Source: Mesotoga sp. UBA6090
GTDB taxonomy: Bacteria > Thermotogota > Thermotogae > Petrotogales > Kosmotogaceae
Assembly (NCBI RefSeq): GCF_002435945.1
Contig: NZ_DIXC01000004.1
Location: 54,407 to 118,406 of the forward strand
Length of the DNA: 64,000 nt
Direction: 5' to 3'
Position numbers and translations under genes: made by a program
The notes under the pieces: generated by a model
What the model was told of the DNA's origin: nothing
The model's input: only the letters and a program-made list of their open reading frames with translations
Database searches by the model: none
Shown: positions 41,192-50,266 of the stretch, piece after piece
How positions within the stretch are numbered: position 1 is the first letter of the stretch
Layout of the letters: each line of letters opens with the position of its first letter

Positions 41192-42184
41192 TCAATCATA
41201 AAGAAAGCACGAAACAAAATGACCATCACTTACTTGCTTCAATGAAGGGCTTTCTTTCCAGCATCTATCGAATGCCCCGGGGCATCGCTTAACAAATCTG
41301 CAAGTTTCAGGCGGATCAACGGGAGAGGGAATGTCTCCTTTCACGATCTCTCTCTTTCCGGTCTTTCTCATGTGAGGATTCGGAACTGGAATCGACGAAA
41401 GCAATCCGCGCGAGTAGGGATGAAGCGCGTCATTAAAGAGCTGGTCTGTTTCCGCTGTCTCTACTATCTTTCCCAGGTACATAACCGAAATCCTGTCACA
41501 AATGTGCTTCACAACTGCCAGATCGTGAGCAATGAATAGATAAGTCAATTTGAACTCGTGCTTTAGATCTTCAAGCAGGTTAATAACCTGTGCCTGGACA
41601 GATACATCAAGCGCCGAAACAGGCTCGTCGCAAATGACGAGTGCAGGATTCAGGATCATCGATCTGGCAATTCCTATTCTCTGTCTCTGTCCACCTGAGA
41701 ATTCATGAGGGTATCGGTACATGTACTCTGGCCTTAGACCTACCTTTTCAAGGATCTCTGCTATCATTGATTTTCTCTCTTGCTTGCTTCTGCCAACGGA
41801 GTGCACCCTTAGCCCTTCCGCGATTATGTCGTGTACTGTTATTCTCGGATTGAGAGACGCATATGGATCCTGGAATACCATCTGTATCTCCTTCCTGAAG
41901 GGTCTCATTTTCGATTCGGAAAGAGAGAAGATATCTACATTGTTATCAGTCGAACCTCCTCTATAGAGGAATTCTCCATCGGTAGGCTGGTAGATTTTTA
42001 TGAGGGTTCTTCCAATTGTGGTCTTTCCACAACCCGATTCTCCAACCAGCCCAAGAGTCTCACCCCTATAAATATGCAGGTCAACCCCATCTACCGCCTT
42101 CAGATTGGACCTAGACCTGAACCCGCTCTTTATGGGGAACCATTTCTTCAGGTTCTTGATCTCTACCATTGGGGAAACCTTCAT
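41192..42184 (-). CDS. Peptide ABC transporter ATP-binding protein (OppF/DppF)
   Basis: About 330 residues. Walker A GESGCGKTT, signature FSGGQRQRIGIARSMI, Walker B ALVICDEPVSALD and H-loop FIAHDLAVV. The C-terminal extension with ETCRFVKRCPGAFDRC holds the cysteines of the oligopeptide/dipeptide ATPase C-terminal domain. Cytosolic, paired with the second ATPase to power peptide import. The ATG at 42184 shares its A with the TGA of the upstream gene. Last gene of the peptide-import operon. Confidence 0.95.
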   Translation of the reverse strand: MKVSPMVEIKNLKKWFPIKSGFRSRSNLKAVDGVDLHIYRGETLGLVGESGCGKTTIGRTLIKIYQPTDGEFLYRGGSTDNNVDIFSLSESKMRPFRKEIQMVFQDPYASLNPRITVHDIIAEGLRVHSVGRSKQERKSMIAEILEKVGLRPEYMYRYPHEFSGGQRQRIGIARSMILNPALVICDEPVSALDVSVQAQVINLLEDLKHEFKLTYLFIAHDLAVVKHICDRISVMYLGKIVETAETDQLFNDALHPYSRGLLSSIPVPNPHMRKTGKREIVKGDIPSPVDPPETCRFVKRCPGAFDRCWKESPSLKQVSDGHFVSCFLYD

Positions 42185-43176
42185 CACACATCATCCCCTT
42201 CAAATAGCCAACAACGAACTGAGTGATGGCCTTCGGATTCAATCATCGGCGGTTTATCCAGACATTTCTCAAATGCCATCGGGCAACGCGGCCTGAATCT
42301 GCAGCCATCGGGGAAATTCGACGGATGGGGGACATAACCATTTATTACGTTCAACTTCTTCTGATCTTTCTTGGAAATCTCAATCTTTGGTATAGAATTG
42401 ATCAGGCCCTTTGTGTAAGGATGCATGGGTTTGTCGAAGATGTCAAATATGTCCCCGCTCTCAACAATCTGACCTGCATACATTACGAGAACTCTATCAC
42501 ACATTTCGGCGATTACTCCCAAATCGTGCGTAATGATTATCGTGGCTGTGCTAAACTTATCCTTCAGCTCGTTCATTAGTTCCAAAACCTGGGCTTGAAT
42601 AGTTACGTCAAGCGCTGTAGTGGGTTCGTCGGCAATGAGTAGCTCCGGGCTGCATGCGAGCGCCATAGCAATCATTACTCTCTGCCTCATACCTCCCGAC
42701 AGTTGATGAGGAAATTCCGTGACTCTCTTCTTGGGGTCTGGAATCCCAACAAGCCGGAGCATTTCCACGCTCCTCGTCATTGCCTCCTCCTCACTAAGAC
42801 CTTCGTGCAGCCTGTAAACTTCGGAAATCTGCCATCCAATCGTGTAGAGGGGATTCAAAGAAGTCATGGGTTCCTGAAATACCATTGATATCGACTTCCC
42901 TCTAATCTTCTGAAGCTCTTCCTTGCTAAGACCTAAAATATCCTTCCCTCTGAAAGCAATCCTTGCATCTTCACCGAGAAAGGCGTTCTTTGGGAGCAAC
43001 CTCATTATTGAGAAAGCTGTGATTGTCTTGCCACAGCCAGATTCCCCTACGATCCCGAGAGTCTCTCCCTTTGACAGACTAAAGGAGACTCCGTCTAGAG
43101 GTGTTATCCTTCCAAGCTGAGTTTTAAAGGAAATCTTCAAGTTGTCAACTTCGAGAATTCTTTCCATGTTTTTCAA
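42184..43176 (-). CDS. Peptide ABC transporter ATP-binding protein (OppD/DppD)
   Basis: A 330-residue ABC ATPase. Walker A GESGCGKTI, signature LSGGMRQRVMIAMAL, Walker B LLIADEPTTALD and H-loop IITHDLGVI; the oligo/dipeptide C-terminal domain has GCRFRPRCPMAFEKC. It begins within the last codons of the permease gene at TTG 43176, or at ATG 43167. Together with the neighbouring ATPase it should form the heterodimeric motor of the peptide importer. Confidence 0.95.
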   Translation of the reverse strand: MKNMERILEVDNLKISFKTQLGRITPLDGVSFSLSKGETLGIVGESGCGKTITAFSIMRLLPKNAFLGEDARIAFRGKDILGLSKEELQKIRGKSISMVFQEPMTSLNPLYTIGWQISEVYRLHEGLSEEEAMTRSVEMLRLVGIPDPKKRVTEFPHQLSGGMRQRVMIAMALACSPELLIADEPTTALDVTIQAQVLELMNELKDKFSTATIIITHDLGVIAEMCDRVLVMYAGQIVESGDIFDIFDKPMHPYTKGLINSIPKIEISKKDQKKLNVINGYVPHPSNFPDGCRFRPRCPMAFEKCLDKPPMIESEGHHSVRCWLFEGDDV

Positions 43177-44105
43177 CTCTCACTCACAAATTTGGGATCT
43201 AGAGCATCTCTAAGCCCGTCTCCCAGGAAGTTCACGCTCAGTACTGTGATAAATATGAAGAATCCTGGGAAGACGGTAAGCCACCACGGATTTACCCCAG
43301 TAGTTGTACCAAGTATGTAGTTCATAGCTCTCTGAAGCATATTACCCCAGGACGGCATGGGAGGCTGAATTCCAAGCCCGAGATAACTCAAAGATGACTC
43401 TGCAAGTATTGCATACGACATGTTAAGTGTCGCAGAGACAATTACGATTGGTATTACGTTAGGCAAAACGTGCCTTAGAATGATTCTTACGTTTCTGACC
43501 CCCATAGCTTTGGCCGACATGACATACTCGGTCTCCCTTATCGAGAGAACAAGTCCCCTGACCAACCTGGAAACACCCATCCAGCCGAAAACGGTCAGGA
43601 CCAAGATGATATTCATAATTCCCGAACCAAAGACAAGGGTAAGAGTAATCAAAATCGGGAACATTGGTATAGAAAGCATTACATCAACAAATCTCATTAA
43701 CAACCTGTCAACAAGGCCTCCATAGAAGCCCGAAAGTAGTCCGACAACTGTTCCGATTAGGGTGGTTATCACCGCAGAGGCAAACCCGACAAAGAGAGAG
43801 ATTCTTCCGCCGTACATTACTCTAACAAGTACATCATGACCCAGCTCGTCTGTCCCAAAAGGATGACCCTCTGTCAACGGCGTCGAGAAGAGATAAGAGA
43901 AGTCCATATCTTCGTATCCCACATCGACGAAAAGCGGACCAAATACGGTGAATAAGATCACACCAACAAGCACAACCGCACCGAACATGGCAAGTTTGTG
44001 ACTCTTGAACTTCGCCCACACCAACTGCCTGTAGCTATTTATATGAACCGGCCGCGCCTTGTCTTCGATTTCATCGAGTTCCCTTCTGTAGAAGAATTTT
44101 GGCAT
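43173..44105 (-). CDS. Peptide ABC transporter permease (OppC/DppC)
   Basis: A 310-residue permease. A cytosolic N terminus and first helix (about 36-57), an extracytoplasmic loop with HPFGTDELGHDVLVRVMYGGRISL (the DppC hallmark), then helices and the EAA coupling loop around EYVMSAKAMGVRNVRIILRHVLPN. Forms the translocation pore with the other permease. GGAAGGGAG ribosome binding site; 2 bases after the upstream permease gene. Confidence 0.95.
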   Translation of the reverse strand: MPKFFYRRELDEIEDKARPVHINSYRQLVWAKFKSHKLAMFGAVVLVGVILFTVFGPLFVDVGYEDMDFSYLFSTPLTEGHPFGTDELGHDVLVRVMYGGRISLFVGFASAVITTLIGTVVGLLSGFYGGLVDRLLMRFVDVMLSIPMFPILITLTLVFGSGIMNIILVLTVFGWMGVSRLVRGLVLSIRETEYVMSAKAMGVRNVRIILRHVLPNVIPIVIVSATLNMSYAILAESSLSYLGLGIQPPMPSWGNMLQRAMNYILGTTTGVNPWWLTVFPGFFIFITVLSVNFLGDGLRDALDPKFVSES

Positions 44106-44107
44106 GA

Positions 44108-45094
44108 CTAAGCTCCCTTCCCGCCCATCCTGATTCTTGGATCAACCATCACATACAGGAAGTCAGCAACGAGATTTGAAATAAGAGTTATGATAGCCAG
44201 GAACATCAGACAACTGATCGCCAGATTGTAGTCGCTCGAGATCACTGCATTGTACATAAGTCTACCCATTCCTGGCCAGGAAAATACTGTCTCAATAATC
44301 AATGCTCCACCGAAGAAGTAAGGGATATCGAGTGCAATTATTGTAATAATAGGTATCATCGCGTTCTTCAGAGCGTGTTTGATGATGACCTTTCTATCGG
44401 GAACACCTTTTGCATACGCAGTTCTGACGTAATCCTGATCAAGGACTTCCAGAAGGGATGTTCTTATGTATCGCACCCACGAAGCAACCTGCACTAATCC
44501 CAGTACAAAAGCCGGAAGTACAAGATGTCTCAGTCTGTCAACAAAGATATTCCAGGTCCCTGTAACTCCATAGGTCGACATACCGGAAACGGGTAACCAC
44601 CCGAGACCTACGCTGAAGATTATTATCGCTATTAAAGCAAACCAGAATCCCGGCAAAGAGATGCCTATGAAGGCAAAAACAGTTGTTGTGTAGTCGAAAG
44701 CCGAATACTTTTTGACTGCCGAAAGTATCCCAATAGGAAGAGCTACTACCAGCCCAATCAGCCATGCGGTTATAGTAAGGATTAGAGTATTCGGCAGTCG
44801 AGAAACAATCAAATCTATTACCGGAGTCTTGTACATGCTCGAATATCCTAGGTCGCCGATCATAACACTCTTCAGCCATGAGAAGTATTTCACCGGAAGC
44901 GGATCGTCAAGATGATAGTACTCTCTAAGCTCCCTCATCCTTTCAGGATCGTTAGTCATTACCCTCGGATTCTGCATTCTCATCTGCAAGAGAGGATCGC
45001 CGGGCATAGAGTTCATAATTACGAAGATGATTATTGAGATTGCGAAAAATATCGGAATAAGCTCCAGAAACCGTTTCAGGAAATGGACTTTCAC
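44108..45094 (-). CDS. Peptide ABC transporter permease (OppB/DppB)
   Basis: A 328-residue permease. First helix 8-28, the loop DDPLPVKYFSWLKSVMIGDLGYSSMYKTPV typical of DppB, then five helices with the EAA-like DYVRTAYAKGVPDRKVIIKHALKNAMIP. GTG start behind AAGGAGAAG, 5 bases after the peptidase stop codon. Pore-forming partner of the next gene product. Confidence 0.95.
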   Translation of the reverse strand: MKVHFLKRFLELIPIFFAISIIIFVIMNSMPGDPLLQMRMQNPRVMTNDPERMRELREYYHLDDPLPVKYFSWLKSVMIGDLGYSSMYKTPVIDLIVSRLPNTLILTITAWLIGLVVALPIGILSAVKKYSAFDYTTTVFAFIGISLPGFWFALIAIIIFSVGLGWLPVSGMSTYGVTGTWNIFVDRLRHLVLPAFVLGLVQVASWVRYIRTSLLEVLDQDYVRTAYAKGVPDRKVIIKHALKNAMIPIITIIALDIPYFFGGALIIETVFSWPGMGRLMYNAVISSDYNLAISCLMFLAIITLISNLVADFLYVMVDPRIRMGGKGA

Positions 45095-45099
45095 GACTT

Positions 45100-46467
45100 C
45101 TAGCTTCTCCTTGTTTGAATATGGTCTGCCACATTAAGCCCTGCAATCAGCTGGACGCTGACCAGACTCTTTATTGGAATAGTCGTATAATCAAGATTAT
45201 TCTCGAGATACTCAATCTTTCTCTCGAATGCTTCTTCCACCATTTTTGCGATTGCCGACAGCTCTTCCGATCCGTCATCATTCTCCCTGACCAATCTTCT
45301 TAGCATTCCGAGCATCAATGATTGATAGAACTGGCTGACTATCTTGTTATCGAAGACCTCTGCCATACTTGCCTTTCTCTCAAGAGACTGGTCGTTTTCA
45401 ATCCAATTCTTCTGTGCTTGCAGTTGATCGGGATAGGTTTCAAGAACATTCTTGAAGACTCTGTAGAACGGGGAATTTCTGTCTATGACGTACGGATCCA
45501 ACGCTTTCATCACTTCGCTGACAAACTCAAAATTCTCGACGGACCTTTGATAATTGAATCTCTGCGCTTCCTTCCTCGTAATGTCGGCTTCAGACATGTC
45601 TTCGACCCTTGCATCATAGTAGTATGGCATCTCACAAACTAAGGAAAACGTATCGGCTACGGATGAAGCAAAATCATCTGAACTAGTACCGGCTTTGATG
45701 ACGTTTGCTGGGTCTTTGTCTGGACCAAGATTCTTCTCTAGATAATCGTACTCTTGAGCCATTCCGAAAAGCTTGAAAATAGCAGGTTCGAGCTGCTCCA
45801 AAAAAGGTGCTTCCGGCTCTCCAAGAGAAAGTGGCAGACCAAACAGGCCTGGAAGCTTGCTGAAAGTCTCATGGAGTTCTGGAACTGAGTCACTCACATA
45901 ATAATAGACCCCTCCAAAACCGGAATTGTGAAGAGAGTACATGAACTCGGGTTTCTTCTCTTCAATAAGCTTCATAAGCACCTCCGTTTCCGGAAGCGGC
46001 GAGTGAAAATGCAGAGTTTTGTAATCAACAGGGAATGTCCATTCAACCTGTTCGTGACCGGGCGGCCTGTAGAAATTACCTGCATACTTTCTTATAGAGG
46101 AAGAGTCTTTGAACCATCCTTGGTTAAGCTTCGTCCCATCGACGTCAATTACCTTTATCAAATGCCAAGTGTAGTCGAATTCATTACGAAAAGTGTCGTC
46201 ACTTGCAAGCTTCTCGCTCAGGAAATCCAACATCATTGCTCCTATCGGTTCATTTGGATGGGGACATCCGAATAGAAGGGCGTTGTTCTTGCCTTTACCA
46301 ATCTCCAGAACATAGATTGGATTTCCAGCACGTGATCTTCCTGCCTCATATATCTTGACTTTGTCAGGATACTTTCTTGCGAGTTCAAACGATCTCTGGT
46401 CCATTTCCTCGACTGTGAAGAACTCTTTGTAGTCGGGGACTGCATCGATTAGTTCTCTGAACTTCAT
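45100..46467 (-). CDS. M14-family zinc carboxypeptidase
   Basis: A 455-residue protein without signal peptide, so probably cytosolic. GRSRAGNPIYVLEIGKGKNNALLFGCPHPNEPIGAMML carries the first zinc ligands (H-x-x-E in HPNE); the second His is in MYSLHNSGFGG; a catalytic Glu is plausible in FSLVCEMPYYYD. It belongs to the M14 metallocarboxypeptidases (succinylglutamate desuccinylase/carboxypeptidase branch). Placed between the solute-binding protein and the permeases, it likely processes imported peptides. ATG behind GGAGGTTTCGAC. The C-terminal 150 residues are helical and not recognised. Confidence 0.87.
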   Translation of the reverse strand: MKFRELIDAVPDYKEFFTVEEMDQRSFELARKYPDKVKIYEAGRSRAGNPIYVLEIGKGKNNALLFGCPHPNEPIGAMMLDFLSEKLASDDTFRNEFDYTWHLIKVIDVDGTKLNQGWFKDSSSIRKYAGNFYRPPGHEQVEWTFPVDYKTLHFHSPLPETEVLMKLIEEKKPEFMYSLHNSGFGGVYYYVSDSVPELHETFSKLPGLFGLPLSLGEPEAPFLEQLEPAIFKLFGMAQEYDYLEKNLGPDKDPANVIKAGTSSDDFASSVADTFSLVCEMPYYYDARVEDMSEADITRKEAQRFNYQRSVENFEFVSEVMKALDPYVIDRNSPFYRVFKNVLETYPDQLQAQKNWIENDQSLERKASMAEVFDNKIVSQFYQSLMLGMLRRLVRENDDGSEELSAIAKMVEEAFERKIEYLENNLDYTTIPIKSLVSVQLIAGLNVADHIQTRRS

Positions 46468-46491
46468 GTCGAAACCTCCGAAAGATGATGT

Positions 46492-46527
46492 AAAAAAACA
46501 TGGGGGAGAAGTTCATTTTCTCCCCCA
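46492..46527 (-). terminator. Terminator or attenuator between the solute-binding protein and the rest of the operon
   Basis: On the minus strand, TGGGGGAGAA and TTCTCCCCCA form a ten-pair stem with loop AATGAAC, followed by TGTTTTTTT. It lies just after the solute-binding protein gene and just before the peptidase start, so it would terminate most transcripts and lower expression of the downstream transporter genes relative to the binding protein. Confidence 0.85.
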
Positions 46528-46537
46528 AAGAAGCTTA

Positions 46538-48622
46538 TTATCTATCGATGTACCAGTTCTGGATTATCCAGCCAAGGCCGTTATCGTATCCAGAGTTGAA
46601 ACTCTTGATGTACTTCTTTGCAAAATGAGGTGTTGGTGCAACTACTAACGGTAGAACGGGAAGCTCATCTGTCCAGATCGCAAAATGCCTTTCATAGAGA
46701 GCCTGTTTCTTTTCTGGATCAAGCTCCCTTGCGGCCGCATTTATTATCTCATCGTTTTCAGCATTTGCCCAACCGGTGTAGTTCATACCACCCCAGTAGT
46801 TCTCTTCAGAAGGTATCTGGTCGGTTGTCCAATAGTTCGCAGCCTCATCACTGACTCCATACCCCCAACCGGAGAGAAGAGCATCGTAAGCGCCATAAGG
46901 GAATGTTTCCGTCCAGATTACCAGCGCCGGCTTCATATCTATTTCTACTTCCATGCCGATCTGCTTAAGCATACCCTGAATCATCTGGGCCATCATCTGA
47001 TAATCTCCGCTTCCCGAAGCAAGTGAAAGACTGAACTTCAGAGGCTTTCCATCCTTTTCGTAAATGCCTTTGCTGTTCAGTTTCCAGCCGGCTTCTTCGA
47101 GCAAAACCTTTGCCTTGGAGGGATTGTACTCGTAATGCTTCACATCCGGACCTTTGAGCGCTTCTCTCATCTGGTGAAGATCAGTAATCCAGGTATCGAC
47201 AACCTCGGCAAGTCCTGCGTAAACCACGTTGCTTATCTGCTCTCTGTTGATACCATAGAGAACGGCCTGCCGTACCCTCTTATCTCCAAAGATCGGATGG
47301 GGTTTTGTTGTATCCTCAGGATCCCTCAGGTTAAGGTTCAAATTGTCGTAAGCAATGTTCGGTGTATAGAAGACGTTGAACATGTCGCCTCGCTGATTCT
47401 CAAGCTGAACCGACTGCTTCAGTGTAAGAGTATATCTTCCGAAATCTATCTCTCCGTTGAGTGTAGAAGCGAAGATTACGTCCATATCAGGAATGATTCG
47501 CATAACTATCTCATCAATGTTAGGTCTACCCATATAGAACTCATCAAAAGCTTCCAGAATCACGTATTGGCCCTCGACATACTCTTTGAACTTGTAAGGA
47601 CCGGTCATTATCGGGTTCTTGTTAGCTTCTTCAACGAAAGCATCCCAGTTTCCACTGGCCTTAGCCTCTTCGTAACTATCCCTGAAAACATGCTCTGGAA
47701 GCTGGAACCACCCAAAGTAATAAGCGTAAACAGAAGAACCCAACTCGGCATTACTAAGAGGTTCTGGAAGGGTAATGGAATATGTATAGTCGTCAATAAC
47801 ATTAACTTCGGAGACTGAGCTCTCGAAGTAGTTCGTCGTAACCGGGGCGCCGCTGTTCATAACTTCCCACTGGAACTTCGCATCATGCGCAGTGACCAGC
47901 CCTCCATCGTGCCATTTCATTCCTTTTCTTAGTTCATAGGTTATTGTGAGCGAACCATCTTCATTAAGCACCATTAGCCCGTTCTCAAGAGATGGAATTC
48001 TCTTGATCATCCTGGGGAAGTAGAATCCGTCCTTGTCTGTTCCGGTAATTCCGTCGCCAATGATATTACAAATGGTCCAGGTCAAACCGGCAGAAGTGAA
48101 TAAAGTGTTGAAACCTGGAGCATCGGCTGTGACTGCTGTCGTTGCCATTCCACCAATGACTGGTGGATTCATGGTCATGTAAATCGAAATGGCCGCTTCT
48201 TCCCTCGTAATAGGTGAATTTGCCTCGATTAAATGGCCATATCGGAAATCGAGAAGCTGGTGATTGCTCCTGTAAGCAACCGTGAGCGCTCCCCAGGCCT
48301 CCTTTGGGGCTTCCCACTCGTCAAGTGCGGTGGTGCAAATCTCTTCGTAGGACTCAGATTCAGACTTCAGACCGAGAACCTCGATCATCGCAACGGCGAA
48401 ATCCGCTCTCAAGACCTCGCCTGTTCCTGAGATCAGATTTCCCTTACCTGGAAAGGCCTTTTCAACTGCATTCTTGAATTCTGAATAAGTCAACAATGAT
48501 TCATCAACAGAAGACATGATCCCTTCTGATTCGATTACAGGAATCGCTTCTTCCGGGAAAACCTGCCCCAACAAGATCGCTGAGAAGAGAACAATTAGAA
48601 AGAAAACGAGGAGCTTCTTCAT
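46538..48622 (-). CDS. S-layer-homology-domain peptide-binding protein of an ABC transporter (SBP family 5)
   Basis: About 694 residues. Signal peptide 1-20 (LIVLFSAILLGQVF). Residues about 22-165 look like SLH repeats: IPVIESEGIMSSVDESLLTYSEFKNAV and EAWGALTVAYRSNHQLLD...ANSPITREEAAISIYM. From about 185 on it is a family-5 peptide-binding protein (NGLMVLNEDGSLTITYELRKGMKWHDGGLVTAHDAKF, PIMTGPYKFKEYVEGQYV, GDKRVRQAVLYGINREQI). The SLH part would anchor it to the cell envelope, unlike a lipoprotein anchor. ATG 48622 is chosen as GGAGGTG sits six bases before it. First gene of the operon. Confidence 0.92.
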   Translation of the reverse strand: MKKLLVFFLIVLFSAILLGQVFPEEAIPVIESEGIMSSVDESLLTYSEFKNAVEKAFPGKGNLISGTGEVLRADFAVAMIEVLGLKSESESYEEICTTALDEWEAPKEAWGALTVAYRSNHQLLDFRYGHLIEANSPITREEAAISIYMTMNPPVIGGMATTAVTADAPGFNTLFTSAGLTWTICNIIGDGITGTDKDGFYFPRMIKRIPSLENGLMVLNEDGSLTITYELRKGMKWHDGGLVTAHDAKFQWEVMNSGAPVTTNYFESSVSEVNVIDDYTYSITLPEPLSNAELGSSVYAYYFGWFQLPEHVFRDSYEEAKASGNWDAFVEEANKNPIMTGPYKFKEYVEGQYVILEAFDEFYMGRPNIDEIVMRIIPDMDVIFASTLNGEIDFGRYTLTLKQSVQLENQRGDMFNVFYTPNIAYDNLNLNLRDPEDTTKPHPIFGDKRVRQAVLYGINREQISNVVYAGLAEVVDTWITDLHQMREALKGPDVKHYEYNPSKAKVLLEEAGWKLNSKGIYEKDGKPLKFSLSLASGSGDYQMMAQMIQGMLKQIGMEVEIDMKPALVIWTETFPYGAYDALLSGWGYGVSDEAANYWTTDQIPSEENYWGGMNYTGWANAENDEIINAAARELDPEKKQALYERHFAIWTDELPVLPLVVAPTPHFAKKYIKSFNSGYDNGLGWIIQNWYIDR

Positions 48623-48670
48623 CCCGAACACCTCCAAAAAAGATTATTTGAAACCCGAAAAGTTTTTGTA

Positions 48671-48681
48671 ATTATATACCA
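48671..48681 (-). promoter_or_regulatory. Candidate extended -10 promoter of the peptide-import operon
   Basis: The minus strand reads TGGTATATAAT about 50 bases before the binding-protein start. The -10 is strong and TG-extended, but no -35 element is evident. Confidence 0.3.
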
Positions 48682-48757
48682 GTCACACAAAAGATTACCC
48701 CTCAAGGGCAGATTTTACGTATTGTTTATTTCTTAATACAAGTTAATACCAAATCAT

Positions 48758-49609
48758 TCACCTGTCTGAGAAGAAGAGTTCTTCATATGCGCTCATAACT
48801 TTCTCGGTGTATCTGCCGCGAACTTTGAAAGTAACTTCATCGATGCCTTTAACTGGCATTACACGGGAAACCGTGCTCACGAGGAAAACCTCTTCCGCGC
48901 TTAGAAACTCCTGGACGGTGACTCGCTTTTCAATAATCCTGTGACCGAGTTTTTTTATGATTTCAATTACCTTTCCCCTGGTAATGCCAGGAAGGATATT
49001 GTCGACATTGGGCGTCAAGAAGATCCCATTATCTACAAGAAAGTAGTTTGAACTACCCCCTTCGGTCACGAATTTCATTCCATCTTCTTCTCGATACATC
49101 AGTGCCTCATATCCTCCATTGGCATACGCGAAGTTCTTGGCAAGAACGTTGGGCAGCAAGTTTATCGTCTTGTGCTCGCATAGCTTGTGTCTTAGATCAG
49201 GATAGGTGAAGAGCTTAACTCCATTCTTCCAGTTATCTGCATCAATTCTTCTCAATGGAAGGGCAAGCATAAAAAACGTGCTGGATGTATCCTTTGGAGG
49301 GTATCTATGCTCTCTGTGAGGGTCTGTACCTCTCGTTAGTTCTATGTAAAGCTCCCCATCTTCGATTGAATTTCTCCCTATGAGTTCAAGTGCACTTTTC
49401 TTTACTTCTTCTGGGGTGAATCGCATCTCGATGTTGAAAAACTCAGCACTCTTCTTCATCCTCGAGAAGTGCTCTTCAAAAAAGAGAATTCTCCCTTCGA
49501 TCGTCCTAATAACCTCAAAGAGTCCATCTGCAAAAGTCAGTCCCCTGTTCTCCAACTGAATAACTCTACTTTTCTCCTGTACAAAATCACCGTCAAGAAA
49601 TGCCCACAT
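48758..49609 (-). CDS. Class IV aminotransferase, D-amino-acid transaminase-like
   Basis: A 283-residue PLP enzyme. FLDGDFVQEKSRVIQLENRGLTFADGLFEVIRT is the class IV N terminus, HKTINLLPNVLAKNFA contains the PLP lysine (HKTINLLPN matches D-alanine aminotransferases and 4-amino-4-deoxychorismate lyase), and GITRGKVIEIIKKLG binds the phosphate. It could be D-amino-acid transaminase, branched-chain transaminase or ADC lyase; D-amino-acid transaminase fits best by recall. ATG 49609 follows GGGAGGTTTCT; in-frame codons upstream of it are untranslated leader. Divergent from the next gene. Confidence 0.88.
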   Translation of the reverse strand: MWAFLDGDFVQEKSRVIQLENRGLTFADGLFEVIRTIEGRILFFEEHFSRMKKSAEFFNIEMRFTPEEVKKSALELIGRNSIEDGELYIELTRGTDPHREHRYPPKDTSSTFFMLALPLRRIDADNWKNGVKLFTYPDLRHKLCEHKTINLLPNVLAKNFAYANGGYEALMYREEDGMKFVTEGGSSNYFLVDNGIFLTPNVDNILPGITRGKVIEIIKKLGHRIIEKRVTVQEFLSAEEVFLVSTVSRVMPVKGIDEVTFKVRGRYTEKVMSAYEELFFSDR

Positions 49610-49744
49610 AGAAACCTCCCTGAGCTTTAGTGCCTTCCTGACACTATTATGCATCAAACAGATCATCAATTTACGGTATGACAGCTGATCAATGTTAGAA
49701 TATAACGGAATCGTAAGCAGACTTTTCATTTGGAGGTTTTCTAG

Positions 49745-50209
49745 ATGGACAATATTTTGGAGATCTTTCCAGGAGGGGCTTCTGGATTCTTCGGAAACAA
49801 GATATATGACATTGTGGCGATTCCAGAAGGCCTGTTGCTGGTGCAGATAACAAAAGCACTCACCAGTGAAGCCGTTAATAGGGCGAGGGAAGCTTCAAAG
49901 GAAAGAAATGAAGGTTTTCTTAAGAAGATGGCATCCGTTATGTCCTCTGGTTCAACTTTGCTGGATAGATATGGTGAAAAGTCAATGGAAGAAATACTTA
50001 ACGAGACGCCAGGAAATATCTTCATTCCGAAAGCATCACTAAAAAAGGTGAAGATCTCCAGGAAGACGGACTCTTCGAGGGAGACTACTTTTTCAGATGG
50101 CACGATAATTAAGATTGTCTGGGCAGAAGGCAAAATGAAGCTGACTTTCGGTAGGAACTTAAGTGTGAAAGATACAAAGCGGTTTTTCAAAGACACATTC
50201 GGTATGTAG
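49745..50209 (+). CDS. Hypothetical protein
   Basis: A 154-residue cytosolic protein I do not recognise. No signal peptide or membrane segment. The N-terminal half has beta-strand-like residues (YDIVAIPEGLLLVQITKAL) and a helical basic segment; the C-terminal half, IFIPKASLKKVKISRKTDSSRETTFSDGTIIKIVWAEGKMKLTFGRN, reads as a small antiparallel barrel, reminiscent of bacterial PH-like domains. The good GGAGGTTTTC ribosome binding site and 57-base gap to the next gene suggest co-transcription with the secreted metallopeptidase. Confidence 0.65.
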   Translation: MDNILEIFPGGASGFFGNKIYDIVAIPEGLLLVQITKALTSEAVNRAREASKERNEGFLKKMASVMSSGSTLLDRYGEKSMEEILNETPGNIFIPKASLKKVKISRKTDSSRETTFSDGTIIKIVWAEGKMKLTFGRNLSVKDTKRFFKDTFGM

Positions 50210-50266
50210 CGTTTCTTTCAAGGGATGAGTCCCGTTCGCCTATGGTCTGAGGCAGGAGGTATACTA

